A stretch of 32,099 nt of DNA, from contig JAFGVU010000215.1 of the NCBI GenBank assembly GCA_016937855.1, positions 1 to 32,099 on the forward strand. The letters are read 5' to 3'. Numbering within the stretch: position 1 is the first letter of the stretch; each line of letters starts with the position of its first letter. The position numbers were made by a program, and so were the translations under genes. Positions 7,801 to 15,028 of this stretch are shown piece after piece. The stretch is from Bacteroidales bacterium. GTDB lineage: Bacteria; Bacteroidota; Bacteroidia; Bacteroidales; ML635J-15. The notes below the pieces were generated by a model. That model made no database searches. It was not told where the DNA came from and saw nothing but the letters and a program-made list of their open reading frames with translations.

Positions 7801-10761
7801 TTCACAATATTCAGAAATAAATAAATCGGAAGCACAACCACCGGCAGAAGGTGCAGTAACTTCGCCATTATTTTCAACTATTTTGTCAGAAGCAGAGCCA
7901 TTATCATCGCAGGTAACATTTTCGGAATTATAAGTACCAGCCGATAAACCGGCTTTTAATCTTACATAAATTGTAGTCGAGTTCAAAGTTGGTGCAGTAT
8001 AACTAACATTTACGCTCGCACCAAAAGAAGCATCATCAAGAGACACTTCATAATTTGTTGGAGCCATAATGGTTACCTGTGTACCATCTAAATCAGCACC
8101 TGACAAATCAAAAGATTGAGAAGCAGAAGGACCAGAGCCTTCAATGTAAGTATAACCGGTTAAAGAAGTTGGAGAAACAGTAAGTCTTGGTTCTAAAATG
8201 ATTAATCGTCCTGATTTATTTCCTGAACCACTTGTATATGTGTTTGTCCAAAAGCCACCGTTATAACCACCGTAATAATAATCACCACTACCAATTTGGA
8301 ATCTACTTACATAATAATAAGTTCCACCTGCTCCAATACTTGTTCCTAAATCAAGTACATATTCATCATTATTTCCAGATTGGGTATTAAAAGACATAGC
8401 AACCCAAGTCCAGTCGCCGGGATTTGCTACGGGGTCGTTATCAACTGAGCTGTAACCAATCCATGCATTTACATGTGCAGCTTGTCCGGCAGGATTTGTA
8501 TAACCGTCTTCCCAAACTTGTGCATATACGTTAAAAGTAGGAGTACTTATGTTTACTGTTCCATTAGCAGGAGATTGAATATTACACCAGTCAACAACAT
8601 CGTCAACAGTTAAAGCACCGGAAACATTAGCACTTCCATCCCAAAAACCGCCACCACCGACATTATATCCACCGTATTTATATGCGCCACCGGATAATTG
8701 AAAACGACTTGAATAATAATAAGTTCCTCCTGTTAAAGAAGGACCAATATTGGCAAAATATTCATCATTGTTACCTGAATCTGTATTATAACTAGCCGCA
8801 ACCCATGTCCAGTCTCCCGGATTTGTTTCGGGATCGTTATTAACTGTACTGTAGCCAATCCATGCAGTTATTCCTGCGCCTTGACCTGCCGCTTCAGTAA
8901 CAGAAGGTTCGTAAACCTGTGTGTAAACATTAAAATCATTTCCACCTCTTATGCTACCGGATGCAGGAGATTGCACATTGCACCAATCAACTTCGGGGCC
9001 TCCGGCTGAATAGTTTGAATAACAAAAATCGTCAATATATAATCTTTCACCAGATGTATTTGTTATTTTAATTTTAATATTATCTGATCCATTATTGAGT
9101 GTATAAGTAAATTCGAGAAAATTTGTACTTGTTGTATTTATAGTTCCAATTGTTGCATAGCCACCTCCATCAATATTTGCAGAAACATCATAAACAGCAG
9201 CAGGACTTCCGTCCCAGTTTCTATACCAAAAAGAAATATCTCCAACACCACCATCTACACCGTTTCCATCAGAACCAACCAACTCTAGATAAGATCCTGC
9301 AGCATTGCGTAATCTAACCGCATTTCCACTCATAGAATATGTATCATCGCATAATCCATTATTAATATGGAAGTCATTGTAATCATAATTACCATAAGCA
9401 GTTTCGTTTAAGCCGTTAAAATCTTCACAAGTTGTAGCAAGAGGAGCTCTTGTTGTTGCATCATCAGTAGGAATTGGAATATCTATTTTATAATCAATAT
9501 TTGAACCTGAGTTTGAATATGACCAAATTTTGAAAAAATATTGAGTTTCAGGATCTAAACCGGTAAAAGAATAATTTCCTTTTGAACCATGTAATACTTT
9601 TATAACAGCACTTCCGTCAGATAAATCAGTGTCAACAGAAGGATCAGTTCCATCTACCGGATTAGTGAATGTTCCTGTTAAATTAGCAAGAATTAAATAA
9701 CCATCGGGTAAATTTGAACCGACAGCATCAGTCCAAGAGACATCAATCTGGCTGTCACTTATGTCTGAAGCCACAAAATTAGTTGTATGATTGTCCGGTT
9801 CTGGTTTAATAGTATTTTCAGCAAGCCAAATTGTAGCATTAAGAATTAAGGTAGAATTATCATAATCAGCCCAGTTATCATATAAAGCATCATCGGAATC
9901 GTTAGATGTACCATCGTCAGCAGGAGAACTATCTCCTAATGCAACAACACGTCCACTCCCATATTCTGCATAAGCAACTAAAACTCCGGTTGAACCGGAA
10001 GTAGATTCTCCGTTATTAAAAACGATGCCAAGTACAGTTGAATTTGCAGCAGAACTAATTGTCATTGTGGCAGATCCATAAAAAGCCATATCAGAAACAT
10101 CTCCTGCTGAACCATGCAATAATGGATCACCAGGTAATGTGGGCAGATTTGATGCTGGATTTACAGAAACATCAGTGTCATCGAATGTCATTCCAAAAGG
10201 ATTTCCAGACATGAGATCGTTCCAAACATCAGTAGAATTCCATCCGTCACCGTTTCTGTCTGCAGGTATTGCTCCTCCATGATCAGAGACCATAAATAAA
10301 CCTCCGCCATTACTTACAAAATTAAGAATTGCTGTTTTTTCGGCAGCAGTAAATGGAATATTTGGCTCGCAAACAATAAAAACATCATAATTTGATAAAT
10401 CCTGAGTGTTTCCGGCATCGCCAAAGGTGATTGCTCCATCCCAGGGCAGAGTTTCAACGTCATATCCTAGTTTTACTAGCTCAACACCCCATTCTGAGAT
10501 AGCTCCGTTCCAGTAAGTTTCAACGGTAGAGACATTAATTCCTGATTGAGGAAGAGTAGGTGTTTGCTGAGCTGTTGCTTCATTTCCAGAAACATCAACT
10601 CCGCCACTAGAATAATATCTTAGAGTGTATGCATCAGCATCTATAACCCAGTCTGCGCTTCCAGCAGATTCTGCTTTTGTTGCATCGAAAAGTATTTTTT
10701 GTGCATTTAGAATTAAAATACCAAATAATACAATTAAGGTTGTTAATAAAGTTTTTTTCAT
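1804..10761 (-). CDS. Giant multidomain secreted protein with T9SS type A sorting domain
   Basis: A 2985-residue exported protein. It has a signal peptide (MKKTLLTTLIVLFGILILNAQ). Residues about 20-310 form a GATase-like/DUF4350-like alpha-beta domain, with the stretch YDVFIVCEPNIPFTAAEK and then a GGG-rich strand. A fibronectin type III domain lies at about 325-440. A tandem pair of about 130-residue WCN repeats starts at 591 and 723. Three copies of an about 90-residue Ig-like unit start near 860, 1156 and 1272. Two lamin-tail domains start near 977 and 1385 (ISEYxEGxSNxKYIEI). Further Fn3 domains start near 1560, a TDWNNCANW-type beta-solenoid-like region near 2155, and a dystroglycan/cadherin-like Ig domain near 2804. 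The last about 78 residues are a T9SS type A sorting domain (IYPNPAENF, then DISGKIV, KGVYLVEI). The product is therefore expected to cross the outer membrane by T9SS and be anchored or released. The role is unknown; adhesion or a catalytic task for the N-terminal domain are both possible. Confidence 0.93.
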   Translation of the reverse strand: MKKTLLTTLIVLFGILILNAQKILFDATKAESAGSADWVIDADAYTLRYYSSGGVDVSGNEATAQQTPTLPQSGINVSTVETYWNGAISEWGVELVKLGYDVETLPWDGAITFGDAGNTQDLSNYDVFIVCEPNIPFTAAEKTAILNFVSNGGGLFMVSDHGGAIPADRNGDGWNSTDVWNDLMSGNPFGMTFDDTDVSVNPASNLPTLPGDPLLHGSAGDVSDMAFYGSATMTISSAANSTVLGIVFNNGESTSGSTGVLVAYAEYGSGRVVALGDSSPADDGTSNDSDDALYDNWADYDNSTLILNATIWLAENTIKPEPDNHTTNFVASDISDSQIDVSWTDAVGSNLPDGYLILANLTGTFTNPVDGTDPSVDTDLSDGSAVIKVLHGSKGNYSFTGLDPETQYFFKIWSYSNSGSNIDYKIDIPIPTDDATTRAPLATTCEDFNGLNETAYGNYDYNDFHINNGLCDDTYSMSGNAVRLRNAAGSYLELVGSDGNGVDGGVGDISFWYRNWDGSPAAVYDVSANIDGGGYATIGTINTTSTNFLEFTYTLNNGSDNIKIKITNTSGERLYIDDFCYSNYSAGGPEVDWCNVQSPASGSIRGGNDFNVYTQVYEPSVTEAAGQGAGITAWIGYSTVNNDPETNPGDWTWVAASYNTDSGNNDEYFANIGPSLTGGTYYYSSRFQLSGGAYKYGGYNVGGGGFWDGSANVSGALTVDDVVDWCNIQSPANGTVNISTPTFNVYAQVWEDGYTNPAGQAAHVNAWIGYSSVDNDPVANPGDWTWVAMSFNTQSGNNDEYVLDLGTSIGAGGTYYYVSRFQIGSGDYYYGGYNGGFWTNTYTSGSGNKSGRLIILEPRLTVSPTSLTGYTYIEGSGPSASQSFDLSGADLDGTQVTIMAPTNYEVSLDDASFGASVNVSYTAPTLNSTTIYVRLKAGLSAGTYNSENVTCDDNGSASDKIVENNGEVTAPSAGGCASDLFISEYCEGSSNNKYIEIYNGTGATIDFSSVTYTLRQANAGGSWGAPYTLSGTLADGAVFILANTSANGTILAAADDTEASVTAFNGDDAVGLFKEGVLIDIVGNTTGDPGTGWNVAGVSAATANHTLVRKPTITDPQTDWPTSAGTDASNSEWVVNAQDDFSDIGSHTMNCNSPTLNVTPTSLTGYTYVFGSGPSGSQSFELSGTNLDGTQVTVTAPTNYEISLDDATFSANFNVSYTVPDLASTTIYVRLKAGLPVGLYNSELVTCSDDGTASDVNVSNDGEVTAIPVPTLIVDPSSLSGLNYTFGFGPSASQSFEVSGTDLDGSDVTLTAPADYEISTDDASFSGSITLSSFDGTATTIYVRLKASLAIGTYNGETITVSGGGDSSDETVTCDGQVTDPASACASELIISEYYEGASNDKYIEIFNGSSSAINLGGYKISLYANGSTSATDISLDAVDLAANDAYIIANSSSNASILTNADQTSGSLGFNGNDAIALRTTADAFIDVIGVVGTDPGSEWGSGLTSTADNMLIRKSSIVAGDANESDAFDPSTEWNGYANGDYSNMGIHTMTCTCEEPTTEANNLVFTNVSDIDMDLSWTSGDGVSRIVVAKAEVPVDWEPVDGTTYTANSSFGSGTEMGTGNYVVYNGSGNGFSVTNLIPGTTYYFKIFEYGCTPGTEDYLTSGTPEEGNETTLPNNISDLSVICATASTIDVSWTLPTGNYDAILITVLQGGTPDDPSCEGSSLINPVTDYSSADIYCANASSAVYVFNDIGTNVSISGLTSGLSYTIKAFVYINSSWSNGISVTKTAEVSDVTNLQASCGNTTSQVGWNNPNSACFDDVIIIASDASITATPAGDGSTYTANPLYGGGTDIGTNEFVVYKGTGELVDITGLTNNTTYYFKAFVRSGTDWSAGVEVSCMPSTAVVLNYGDLAIVGINTDITGLPVKPDEIQFVCFVDVTTGTSIDFTDNGYERETAGEWGDGEGTLRFTRTGADLPAGTIITIQGLSSSATPTLGVDYDVFVCGVNDNGNWSVSSLNLNGPYDLNVNDQIWMMQGGVWNDDGNHSNDNASYSGNVLYGWTATGWKPAPGYDDTKGSTIYPGAECATTDVAGKTFPDKVRYTGPTGITSQIGWIGRFNDPGNWTDFADNPTYFAGGSLPCVIPINYAVVSSKWTGVTNTDWNNCANWNSLKVPDATTDVEFENDNCFNDIVILSGENAVCRNMTINGAVASYFIKLEGDATKVLDIRGDLTINAEALDLDDGNSAVTDGTIILFGDWINNLGTDGFIEGNSTIEFNASTDQNINTVDATEDFANITINNNSTNGVVLNNSITTADNLLLNSGLLSLNGSDITINGQYSRNSGFFAGNSASNIDVQGAGTLAAFYFSTPQQLNSFTINRGGEIAALATNLTMSDMLIDAGTIQLNAGKFFTVSNTITNNVGTTGLLLKSNATGTASLIHYTENVPATCERYIAGGVWGYIFPPLSAVSEGILGGSNPNFYYYDEATADYWDAINIYEPMGWQNVPGGALATSRGYIVYHPATQIYNLTGGNMYFDATSRNKIFTTTYTDSGSGSVNLNGVTADWNDFEGWNLFGNPYTAAIDWDKVNLSNVEEVVYYYDGAASNYKYYGTGTSYDQGITVNGGSQFVPANQAFFVKATVNGGTVTIPDNAREHNGQDFWKNHSYPNDKHIDIVRLKIDFDEYSDETVVKLDSNATDFHDLFDGYKMFSPVKEVPQIFTIDNASSNYSINYSAFEPIKVIPIGVFIKNEGNYSIYTDDVNMGDYHVYLKDNETNTTTNLQNTSSYSFDFEGGLNTERFELWLNLNTAPYSVLALENQSLYTNETLSYSLPEAFADADMGDYLTISASLEDGNDLPDWLTFEDGTFAGTPSEVQTVNVKVTATDKFGANTSQIFTITVLSTVDINKIPENQIMIYPNPAENFVVIKITNVISETTIKIIDISGKIVFETNQVNNINTIDISNLAKGVYLVEIRDDVAVETQKLIIK
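6610..8184 (-). repeat. Three Ig-like units interleaved with two lamin-tail domains
   Basis: Three copies of an about 90-residue unit begin near residues 860, 1156 and 1272 of the giant protein. They share SLxGxxYxxGxGPSxSQSF, LDGxxVT, APxxYEIS and TIYVRLKAxLxxGxYN. A lamin-tail domain follows copy 1 (near 977) and copy 3 (near 1385). The Ig-LTD, Ig, Ig-LTD order suggests block duplication of an Ig-LTD pair. Confidence 0.8.
8215..8991 (-). repeat. Tandem duplication of an about 130-residue WCN module
   Basis: Within the giant protein, residues 591-720 and 723-850 both start with VDWCN(V/I)QSPA. Both share AWIGYS, DP, NPGDWTWVA, SGNNDEY and GTYYY(V/S)SRFQ in the same order and end in a Gly/Tyr-rich stretch. 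The two units follow each other with only a few residues between them, so they look like an internal gene duplication. Confidence 0.85.
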
Positions 10762-10875
10762 ATCTTTAAAATTTGCGGATTTTTAATATAAGAGAAACAA
10801 GATTTTATTAGAATTCAAATCTTCAATATAAGACAATTGAATTAGTAAAAAGTTGCAAAATATATACATGTTTTA

Positions 10876-12399
10876 TCAATTATTTTGATGAGCATCTCGA
10901 AGCAAATCAAATATTGTCTTTACGGGATTAAACGTTTCTTCCGGTACTTCAACAAACAAAGTGTTCCAGTTAGCCATAGCACCATTCCAAAGTCCGGGTA
11001 ATTCTAAAGCCTTTAAAATTTTTCCGTCTTTTGATTTTTCTGAAATAAAACCGGTTTCGGGGTCTATAAACTTAGTGAGGTCAAATTTTTCGCCGTTATA
11101 TCTAATCGGACTAAGTACAATATCTACAGGGTTAAAATGAGTAGAATTGTCAAAAATTTCTTTTTTATCGGGTTTGGTTAAGTCAATTTGTGCTTTTTCA
11201 ACAATTTGAAGCGTTGCTGTTTTGTCATTTTGCATTACAAAAAATGGACCTCCGCCGGGTTCTCCTTCATTTTTAACCATTGCACAAACTCTTATTGGTC
11301 TGTCGAGTTTGCCAAGTAAAAATTCTATTTTTTCAGTTCCTGAAAGTTCTGAAAATTCAAAGAATATTTTTACACATAAGTTATTAACAACAAAATTAAA
11401 TGCCTCTTGTATAGTTTCAACCGAAGGATTATGAAGAAGTAAATCAATCAGTTCAAATGTTTTTTTCTGAATTTCAAGCAAAACACCTGCAATTGCTTTT
11501 TTGTACTTGCAATTCTTCTTTTTAAGATAATCAGGAACAACGTTGTCTATGTTTTTTATGAAAATTAGATCAGAGTTAATATTGTTCAAATTATAAATTA
11601 AAGCACCGTGTCCACCTGGTCTAAAAAGAATGTTTTCATTGTCTCTAAATGGAGTATTGTCTGTGTTAAGAGCAATAGTATCGGTAGAGGGGTTTTGAGC
11701 TGAAAAATCAATTTCAAGTTGAGTAGTGGAATATTTTGTAATCAATTTTTGAGAAAGCTCTATGAAATTATTCTTATGTTCAGGAGAAACAGTAAAATGT
11801 ATTTGGCTTTTGTTTTTAGAATTTGCGTATAAAAGAGATTCTACAACATGTTCTTCAAAAGACGTTCTTTTTTCTTCGTTATATTGATGAAATTTTAACA
11901 AACCTTTTGGAAGGTTACCATAATTTAATCCTTCTTCTGAAATAATAAGATTTACTATGGTTTTGTAATTTTTATTTGCAATCTCAGTTTTTAAGTCTGT
12001 TCCCTGATTTTTTAAAATTTCGTTCAGATCTTCATAAAAAGCAAATTTTTCAATGTTGTTTATGAGGTTTTGAATGTCTTTTGGAGTTTCAGAGTTGGTT
12101 AAAGAAACAAATTCGAATAAGTCTTTAAACATTCTGGTAGCAGCACCCGAAGCTGGAACAAACTTCACGATTGATAAATTATCTTTCTTTTTGTTGAAAA
12201 ATTGTAGATAATGGTTTTCTGTTTCTTCGCTTAATTTTTTTATTCCAGAATTGTTTATTGTTGCAGGATAAACAATATTGATAGATGGTATTCCATTGAT
12301 AAATTGAGTAATTTGTTCACTAATAGCAGAAAAAGATATTCCTTTTTTAGCAATTTGTTCTTTGTCTTTTTGGTTAAATGAAGAAAGTAAGTCTGCCAT
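10876..12399 (-). CDS. DUF4301 family protein
   Basis: The 507-residue protein matches the Bacteroidetes family DUF4301 by its landmarks: KFVPASGAATRMFKDLF (about 78-95), FRPGGHGALIYNL, FIKNIDNVVPDYL and NEGEPGGGPFFV. The PASGAATRMFK and GGHGAL motifs resemble the nucleotide-binding Gly-rich loop and sugar-binding region of nucleotide-diphospho-sugar pyrophosphorylases, so a nucleotidyltransferase-like fold is plausible. That is inference, and the family has no settled activity that I know of. There is no signal peptide, so it is cytoplasmic. It is transcribed alone from a well-formed promoter 41 bases upstream of the ATG and is divergent to the acylphosphatase gene. Its 3' neighbour, the giant gene, is co-oriented after 114 bases. 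Confidence 0.85.
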   Translation of the reverse strand: MADLLSSFNQKDKEQIAKKGISFSAISEQITQFINGIPSINIVYPATINNSGIKKLSEETENHYLQFFNKKKDNLSIVKFVPASGAATRMFKDLFEFVSLTNSETPKDIQNLINNIEKFAFYEDLNEILKNQGTDLKTEIANKNYKTIVNLIISEEGLNYGNLPKGLLKFHQYNEEKRTSFEEHVVESLLYANSKNKSQIHFTVSPEHKNNFIELSQKLITKYSTTQLEIDFSAQNPSTDTIALNTDNTPFRDNENILFRPGGHGALIYNLNNINSDLIFIKNIDNVVPDYLKKKNCKYKKAIAGVLLEIQKKTFELIDLLLHNPSVETIQEAFNFVVNNLCVKIFFEFSELSGTEKIEFLLGKLDRPIRVCAMVKNEGEPGGGPFFVMQNDKTATLQIVEKAQIDLTKPDKKEIFDNSTHFNPVDIVLSPIRYNGEKFDLTKFIDPETGFISEKSKDGKILKALELPGLWNGAMANWNTLFVEVPEETFNPVKTIFDLLRDAHQNN

Positions 12400-12439
12400 A
12401 TTGATTTTATTTTTTGAAAATTAAAAAAAAGAAATTCTT

Positions 12440-12470
12440 CAAAAGTAATTATAATTGTGGTTTAAAACAA
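12440..12470 (-). promoter_or_regulatory. Promoter of the DUF4301 gene
   Basis: On the minus strand, TTG (12470-12468), a 20-base spacer and TACTTTTG (12447-12440) match the Bacteroidetes primary sigma-factor consensus TTG-N19-21-TAnnTTTG exactly. The predicted transcript starts near 12433, about 34 bases before the ATG at 12399. It lies in the 78-base divergent gap shared with the acylphosphatase gene. Confidence 0.75.
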
Positions 12471-12477
12471 AAAAATA

Positions 12478-12747
12478 ATGAATACATTTGAAATAACAAT
12501 ATCCGGTTCTAGGGTTCATGGAGTAGGTTTTAGGCGCTTTGTTAAGGATAAAGCTACAATACTAAATCTTACGGGATATGTTAAGAACACTTACGATGGA
12601 AAAGTACTAGCAGTAGTACAAGGAGAAAAAGATGCTGTTGAAACTTTAATAAAATACTGTAGAACAGGTCCGCGTTTGGCTGACGTGGATAGTGTTGATT
12701 TCCAGGGCGTTTCTGAATGTGATTTTTTACAGTTTGAAATTAGATAA
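12478..12747 (+). CDS. acyP: Acylphosphatase
   Basis: The 89-residue protein has the complete acylphosphatase signature. SRVHGVGFRRFV (about 11-22) holds the phosphate-binding loop and catalytic Arg. GYVKNTYDGKV (about 33-43) holds the catalytic Asn and the following Gly-x-V strand. The length is typical for the family, which hydrolyses carboxyl-phosphate bonds such as acetyl phosphate or 1,3-bisphosphoglycerate in the cytoplasm. It lies 88 bases upstream of the Mrp operon, but a promoter in that gap suggests the operon does not depend on it. No clean promoter was found for acyP itself. Confidence 0.92.
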   Translation: MNTFEITISGSRVHGVGFRRFVKDKATILNLTGYVKNTYDGKVLAVVQGEKDAVETLIKYCRTGPRLADVDSVDFQGVSECDFLQFEIR

Positions 12748-12776
12748 ATAAACATATTTTTAAACATGTAAGATTT

Positions 12777-12808
12777 TTGTATTGATATAGCTAAATATTC
12801 TAATTTTG
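12777..12808 (+). promoter_or_regulatory. Promoter of the Mrp/Nuo-like operon
   Basis: TTG (12777-12779), a 21-base spacer and TAATTTTG (12801-12808) match the Bacteroidetes consensus. The predicted start of transcription is near 12814, about 20 bases before the first ATG at 12836. No other equally good promoter was seen before the terminator at 24133, so the 13 genes are probably one transcript. Confidence 0.75.
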
Positions 12809-12835
12809 TCGAAGTTTAAAAATCATAATTAAATT

Positions 12836-13342
12836 ATGGAAGCAACAAATAAAATCAGTAAATTCTTTTTCACTTGGGTTGTTTTGTTTGCCATTTGGTT
12901 AGCATTCACTTCTACATTTGCTTTGGCAGAGGTTGTTACTGGAGTTGTTGTAAGTTTTATTATTGCAATTTATAATTTCAATAATTTTACAGAAATAGGC
13001 TTAAAATCTTTTAGTCCAAAAAAGGTGTTGTATATGATACAGTATGTTTTTGTTTTTTTGTGGGCATTGATAAAGTCTAACTTAAATGTTGCCTTAATTG
13101 TACTTAATCCTAAATTGCCAATCAATACGGGGATAGTAGAATTTGAGACAAAATTGAAATCTGATTTTGCAAAATTGGTACTTGCTAACAGCATTACATT
13201 AACACCCGGTACTTTTACTATTGATGTAATAGACAACAAGTATTACATACATTGGCTCGATGTAAAATGTACAGATAGAGACGAGGTTTACAAAGAAATA
13301 GCCGAGCCGTTTGAAAAAATATTATTAAAAATTTTCCAATAA
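12836..13342 (+). CDS. mnhE: Mrp-type antiporter subunit E (MnhE-like)
   Basis: A 168-residue membrane protein of the MnhE/MrpE family. It has two or three hydrophobic segments at the N-terminus (about 9-50 and 62-85) and the family hallmark LANSITLTPGTFTIDV (about 116-131), followed by a soluble tail. MrpE-type subunits are part of the multisubunit cation/proton antiporter module and also occur in MBH/MBS-type respiratory complexes. It is the first gene of the operon, directly behind its promoter, with mnhF 12 bases downstream. The E-F-G order at the head of the operon matches archaeal mbh/mbx gene order. Confidence 0.9.
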   Translation: MEATNKISKFFFTWVVLFAIWLAFTSTFALAEVVTGVVVSFIIAIYNFNNFTEIGLKSFSPKKVLYMIQYVFVFLWALIKSNLNVALIVLNPKLPINTGIVEFETKLKSDFAKLVLANSITLTPGTFTIDVIDNKYYIHWLDVKCTDRDEVYKEIAEPFEKILLKIFQ

Positions 13343-13354
13343 ACATAATCAACT

Positions 13355-13612
13355 ATGGATTTGTTTCTTGAAATAATCTTAGGTGTAGTAGCATTAGCAC
13401 TCATCTTATCGTTTGTAAGGTTTGTAAAAGGACCAACAGCAGCAGACAGAGTTGTAGCATTAGACACAATGTCGGTTACAGTAATTTCTTTACTAGCACT
13501 ATTTGCATTTATGTTTCATCGTATTATTTATATTGATGTTTCGTTGGTGTATGCTGTACTAGGTTTTATCGGAGTATTAATCATTGCCAGATATTTGGAG
13601 GGAGGAATATAA
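13355..13612 (+). CDS. mnhF: Mrp-type antiporter subunit F (MnhF-like)
   Basis: An 85-residue protein with three predicted membrane helices and the family motif FVKGPTAADRVVALDT (about 23-38), followed by LVYAVLGFIGVLIIARYLE. Its length is normal for MnhF/MrpF. In the complex this small subunit sits in the sodium/proton-translocating Mrp part. The stop codon overlaps the next start in TAATG (13610-13613), indicating translational coupling with subunit G. Confidence 0.92.
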   Translation: MDLFLEIILGVVALALILSFVRFVKGPTAADRVVALDTMSVTVISLLALFAFMFHRIIYIDVSLVYAVLGFIGVLIIARYLEGGI

Positions 13613-13971
13613 TGGAAACAGTATTACAATATTTAGGGTATTTTTTCATTTCTGTCGGAGCAGCTTTTTTGCTCTTAGGCTCCTTTGGTATTTTAAGAAT
13701 GCCGGATATTTACAGTCGATTACAGGCAGGAACAAAAGCTTCTACAATGGGGTCTTTGGGTATGTTATTTGGTATCGGTTTTTTAGAACCGCAGTGGCTA
13801 CCCAAAATAATAGTAATTATGATTTTCATACTACTATCAAACCCAATTAGTTCTCATGCAATAGCAAGAGGCTCTTGTAAAAGCGGTATTAAACCAAAAT
13901 TGAACGAAACCGTCAATTCATACAAAAGAATAGCAGAGGGTTGCGAAGAATCAATTAAAAAAGAAGAATAA
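13612..13971 (+). CDS. mnhG: Mrp-type antiporter subunit G (MnhG-like)
   Basis: A 119-residue, three-helix membrane protein. It carries the MnhG signature LLGSFGILRMPDIYSRLQAG (about 21-40) and the polar helix KASTMGSLGMLFG, followed by a third helix and a charged cytoplasmic tail (residues 85-119). It is coupled by TAATG overlaps to mnhF upstream and to the DUF4040 gene downstream. The HAIARG motif after the last helix is typical of the family. Confidence 0.92.
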   Translation: METVLQYLGYFFISVGAAFLLLGSFGILRMPDIYSRLQAGTKASTMGSLGMLFGIGFLEPQWLPKIIVIMIFILLSNPISSHAIARGSCKSGIKPKLNETVNSYKRIAEGCEESIKKEE

Positions 13972-14222
13972 TGAGCGTTTTAACTGTACTTATAGTCGTA
14001 CTTGGAGCAATCTTTTTGGTAGTTGGTGCATGGTATGTGCTTACACGTAAGGATTTGTTAGTCGCTACAATAGCGAGTTCCATAATAAGTTTAATTCTTT
14101 CTGTTTTCTTTTTGATTTTGCAAGCTCCTGATGTTGCACTTACAGAAGCAACAGTTGGAGTAGCACTTACGACAATAATTTTTGTCGTTACAATTAGAAA
14201 CACAAAAAGAATGGAAGAATAA
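13971..14222 (+). CDS. DUF4040 / MbhD-like subunit
   Basis: An 83-residue protein with three hydrophobic helices and the signature LQAPDVALTEATVGVAL (about 49-65). This corresponds to the DUF4040 segment in the C-terminal part of MrpA and to stand-alone MbhD of membrane-bound hydrogenases. The sequence is close to NuoJ in fold. The large MrpA N-terminal antiporter domain is not attached, as in archaeal MBH/MBX and unlike canonical Bacillus MrpA. It overlaps mnhG by TAATG, and a 73-base gap follows. Confidence 0.88.
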   Translation: MSVLTVLIVVLGAIFLVVGAWYVLTRKDLLVATIASSIISLILSVFFLILQAPDVALTEATVGVALTTIIFVVTIRNTKRMEE

Positions 14223-14295
14223 TAATTATATGAAGATAAATGAATTAAGCAGAGTTTTTTTCTGTATTCATTATTCATAATTCAAAAATTTATTT

Positions 14296-15018
14296 ATGAA
14301 AAAAATTATAATAATATTATTATTAGCTGTTATTGGCTACTTTTTGGCTGATATATTTTTCGAAATACCCTTTGGAGAAGATAGTATGGTTGTTTCCAAA
14401 GAATATCTTGATAAATCGCCAAATGATTTACATGTTGCAAATACAGTAACTTCTATTGTTGTTAATTTCAGGGGATTTGATACTCTGGGAGAAGTAACAG
14501 TGTTGTTTTTGGCTTCCACAGCAATTGGCAGCATTCTTTTCCGTCGCAGAAAAGTACATACAAAACTTAATCCACAGCGTAATGCACCACATGCAAGTAG
14601 AATAGTACAAATAAGTGCGAAAATTTTATTTCCTCTTATCGTTCTTCTGGGTGCTTATGTATTTATTCATGGGCATTTAACACCGGGAGGAGGATTTCAA
14701 GGAGGGGTTATTATAGCGACAGGTTATTTATTATTATTAGTTACTTATCGCAAATTTTCAGTTAGTCACTCTTCATTAACCTGGATAGAAGCTATTGCCG
14801 GAGTAACCTTTGCCGGAATAGGTGTTTTAGGATTAATTTTAGGAAAAGATTTTCTTGAAAACTTTTTACCCGTTGGAACAATAAATAATCTTTTTAGTGG
14901 CGGAATCATAGGAATAATCTATGTTGCTGTTGGTTTTAAAGTGGCATCGGAACTTACCGGTATTCTGGACACTATGCTTTCTATTAAAGTTGATTCTGAA
15001 GAAAACGAACAAAATTAA
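14296..15018 (+). CDS. MbhE-MnhB fusion subunit
   Basis: The 240-residue protein joins two families. Residues 1-85 match MbhE (the far C-terminus of MrpA): two hydrophobic helices around the loop NTVTSIVVNFRGFDTLGEV (about 50-68). Residues about 100-230 match MnhB/MrpB: ILFPLIVLLGAYVFIHGHLT, PGGGFQGGVIIATGYLLL, and a last segment FSGGIIGIIYVAVGFKV. In MBH-type operons these are usually two genes, so this is a fusion or an ancestral MrpA-tail plus B arrangement. There are about six membrane helices. It follows a 73-base spacer and is 10 bases ahead of mnhC. Confidence 0.88.
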   Translation: MKKIIIILLLAVIGYFLADIFFEIPFGEDSMVVSKEYLDKSPNDLHVANTVTSIVVNFRGFDTLGEVTVLFLASTAIGSILFRRRKVHTKLNPQRNAPHASRIVQISAKILFPLIVLLGAYVFIHGHLTPGGGFQGGVIIATGYLLLLVTYRKFSVSHSSLTWIEAIAGVTFAGIGVLGLILGKDFLENFLPVGTINNLFSGGIIGIIYVAVGFKVASELTGILDTMLSIKVDSEENEQN

Positions 15019-15028
15019 AATTTGAACA

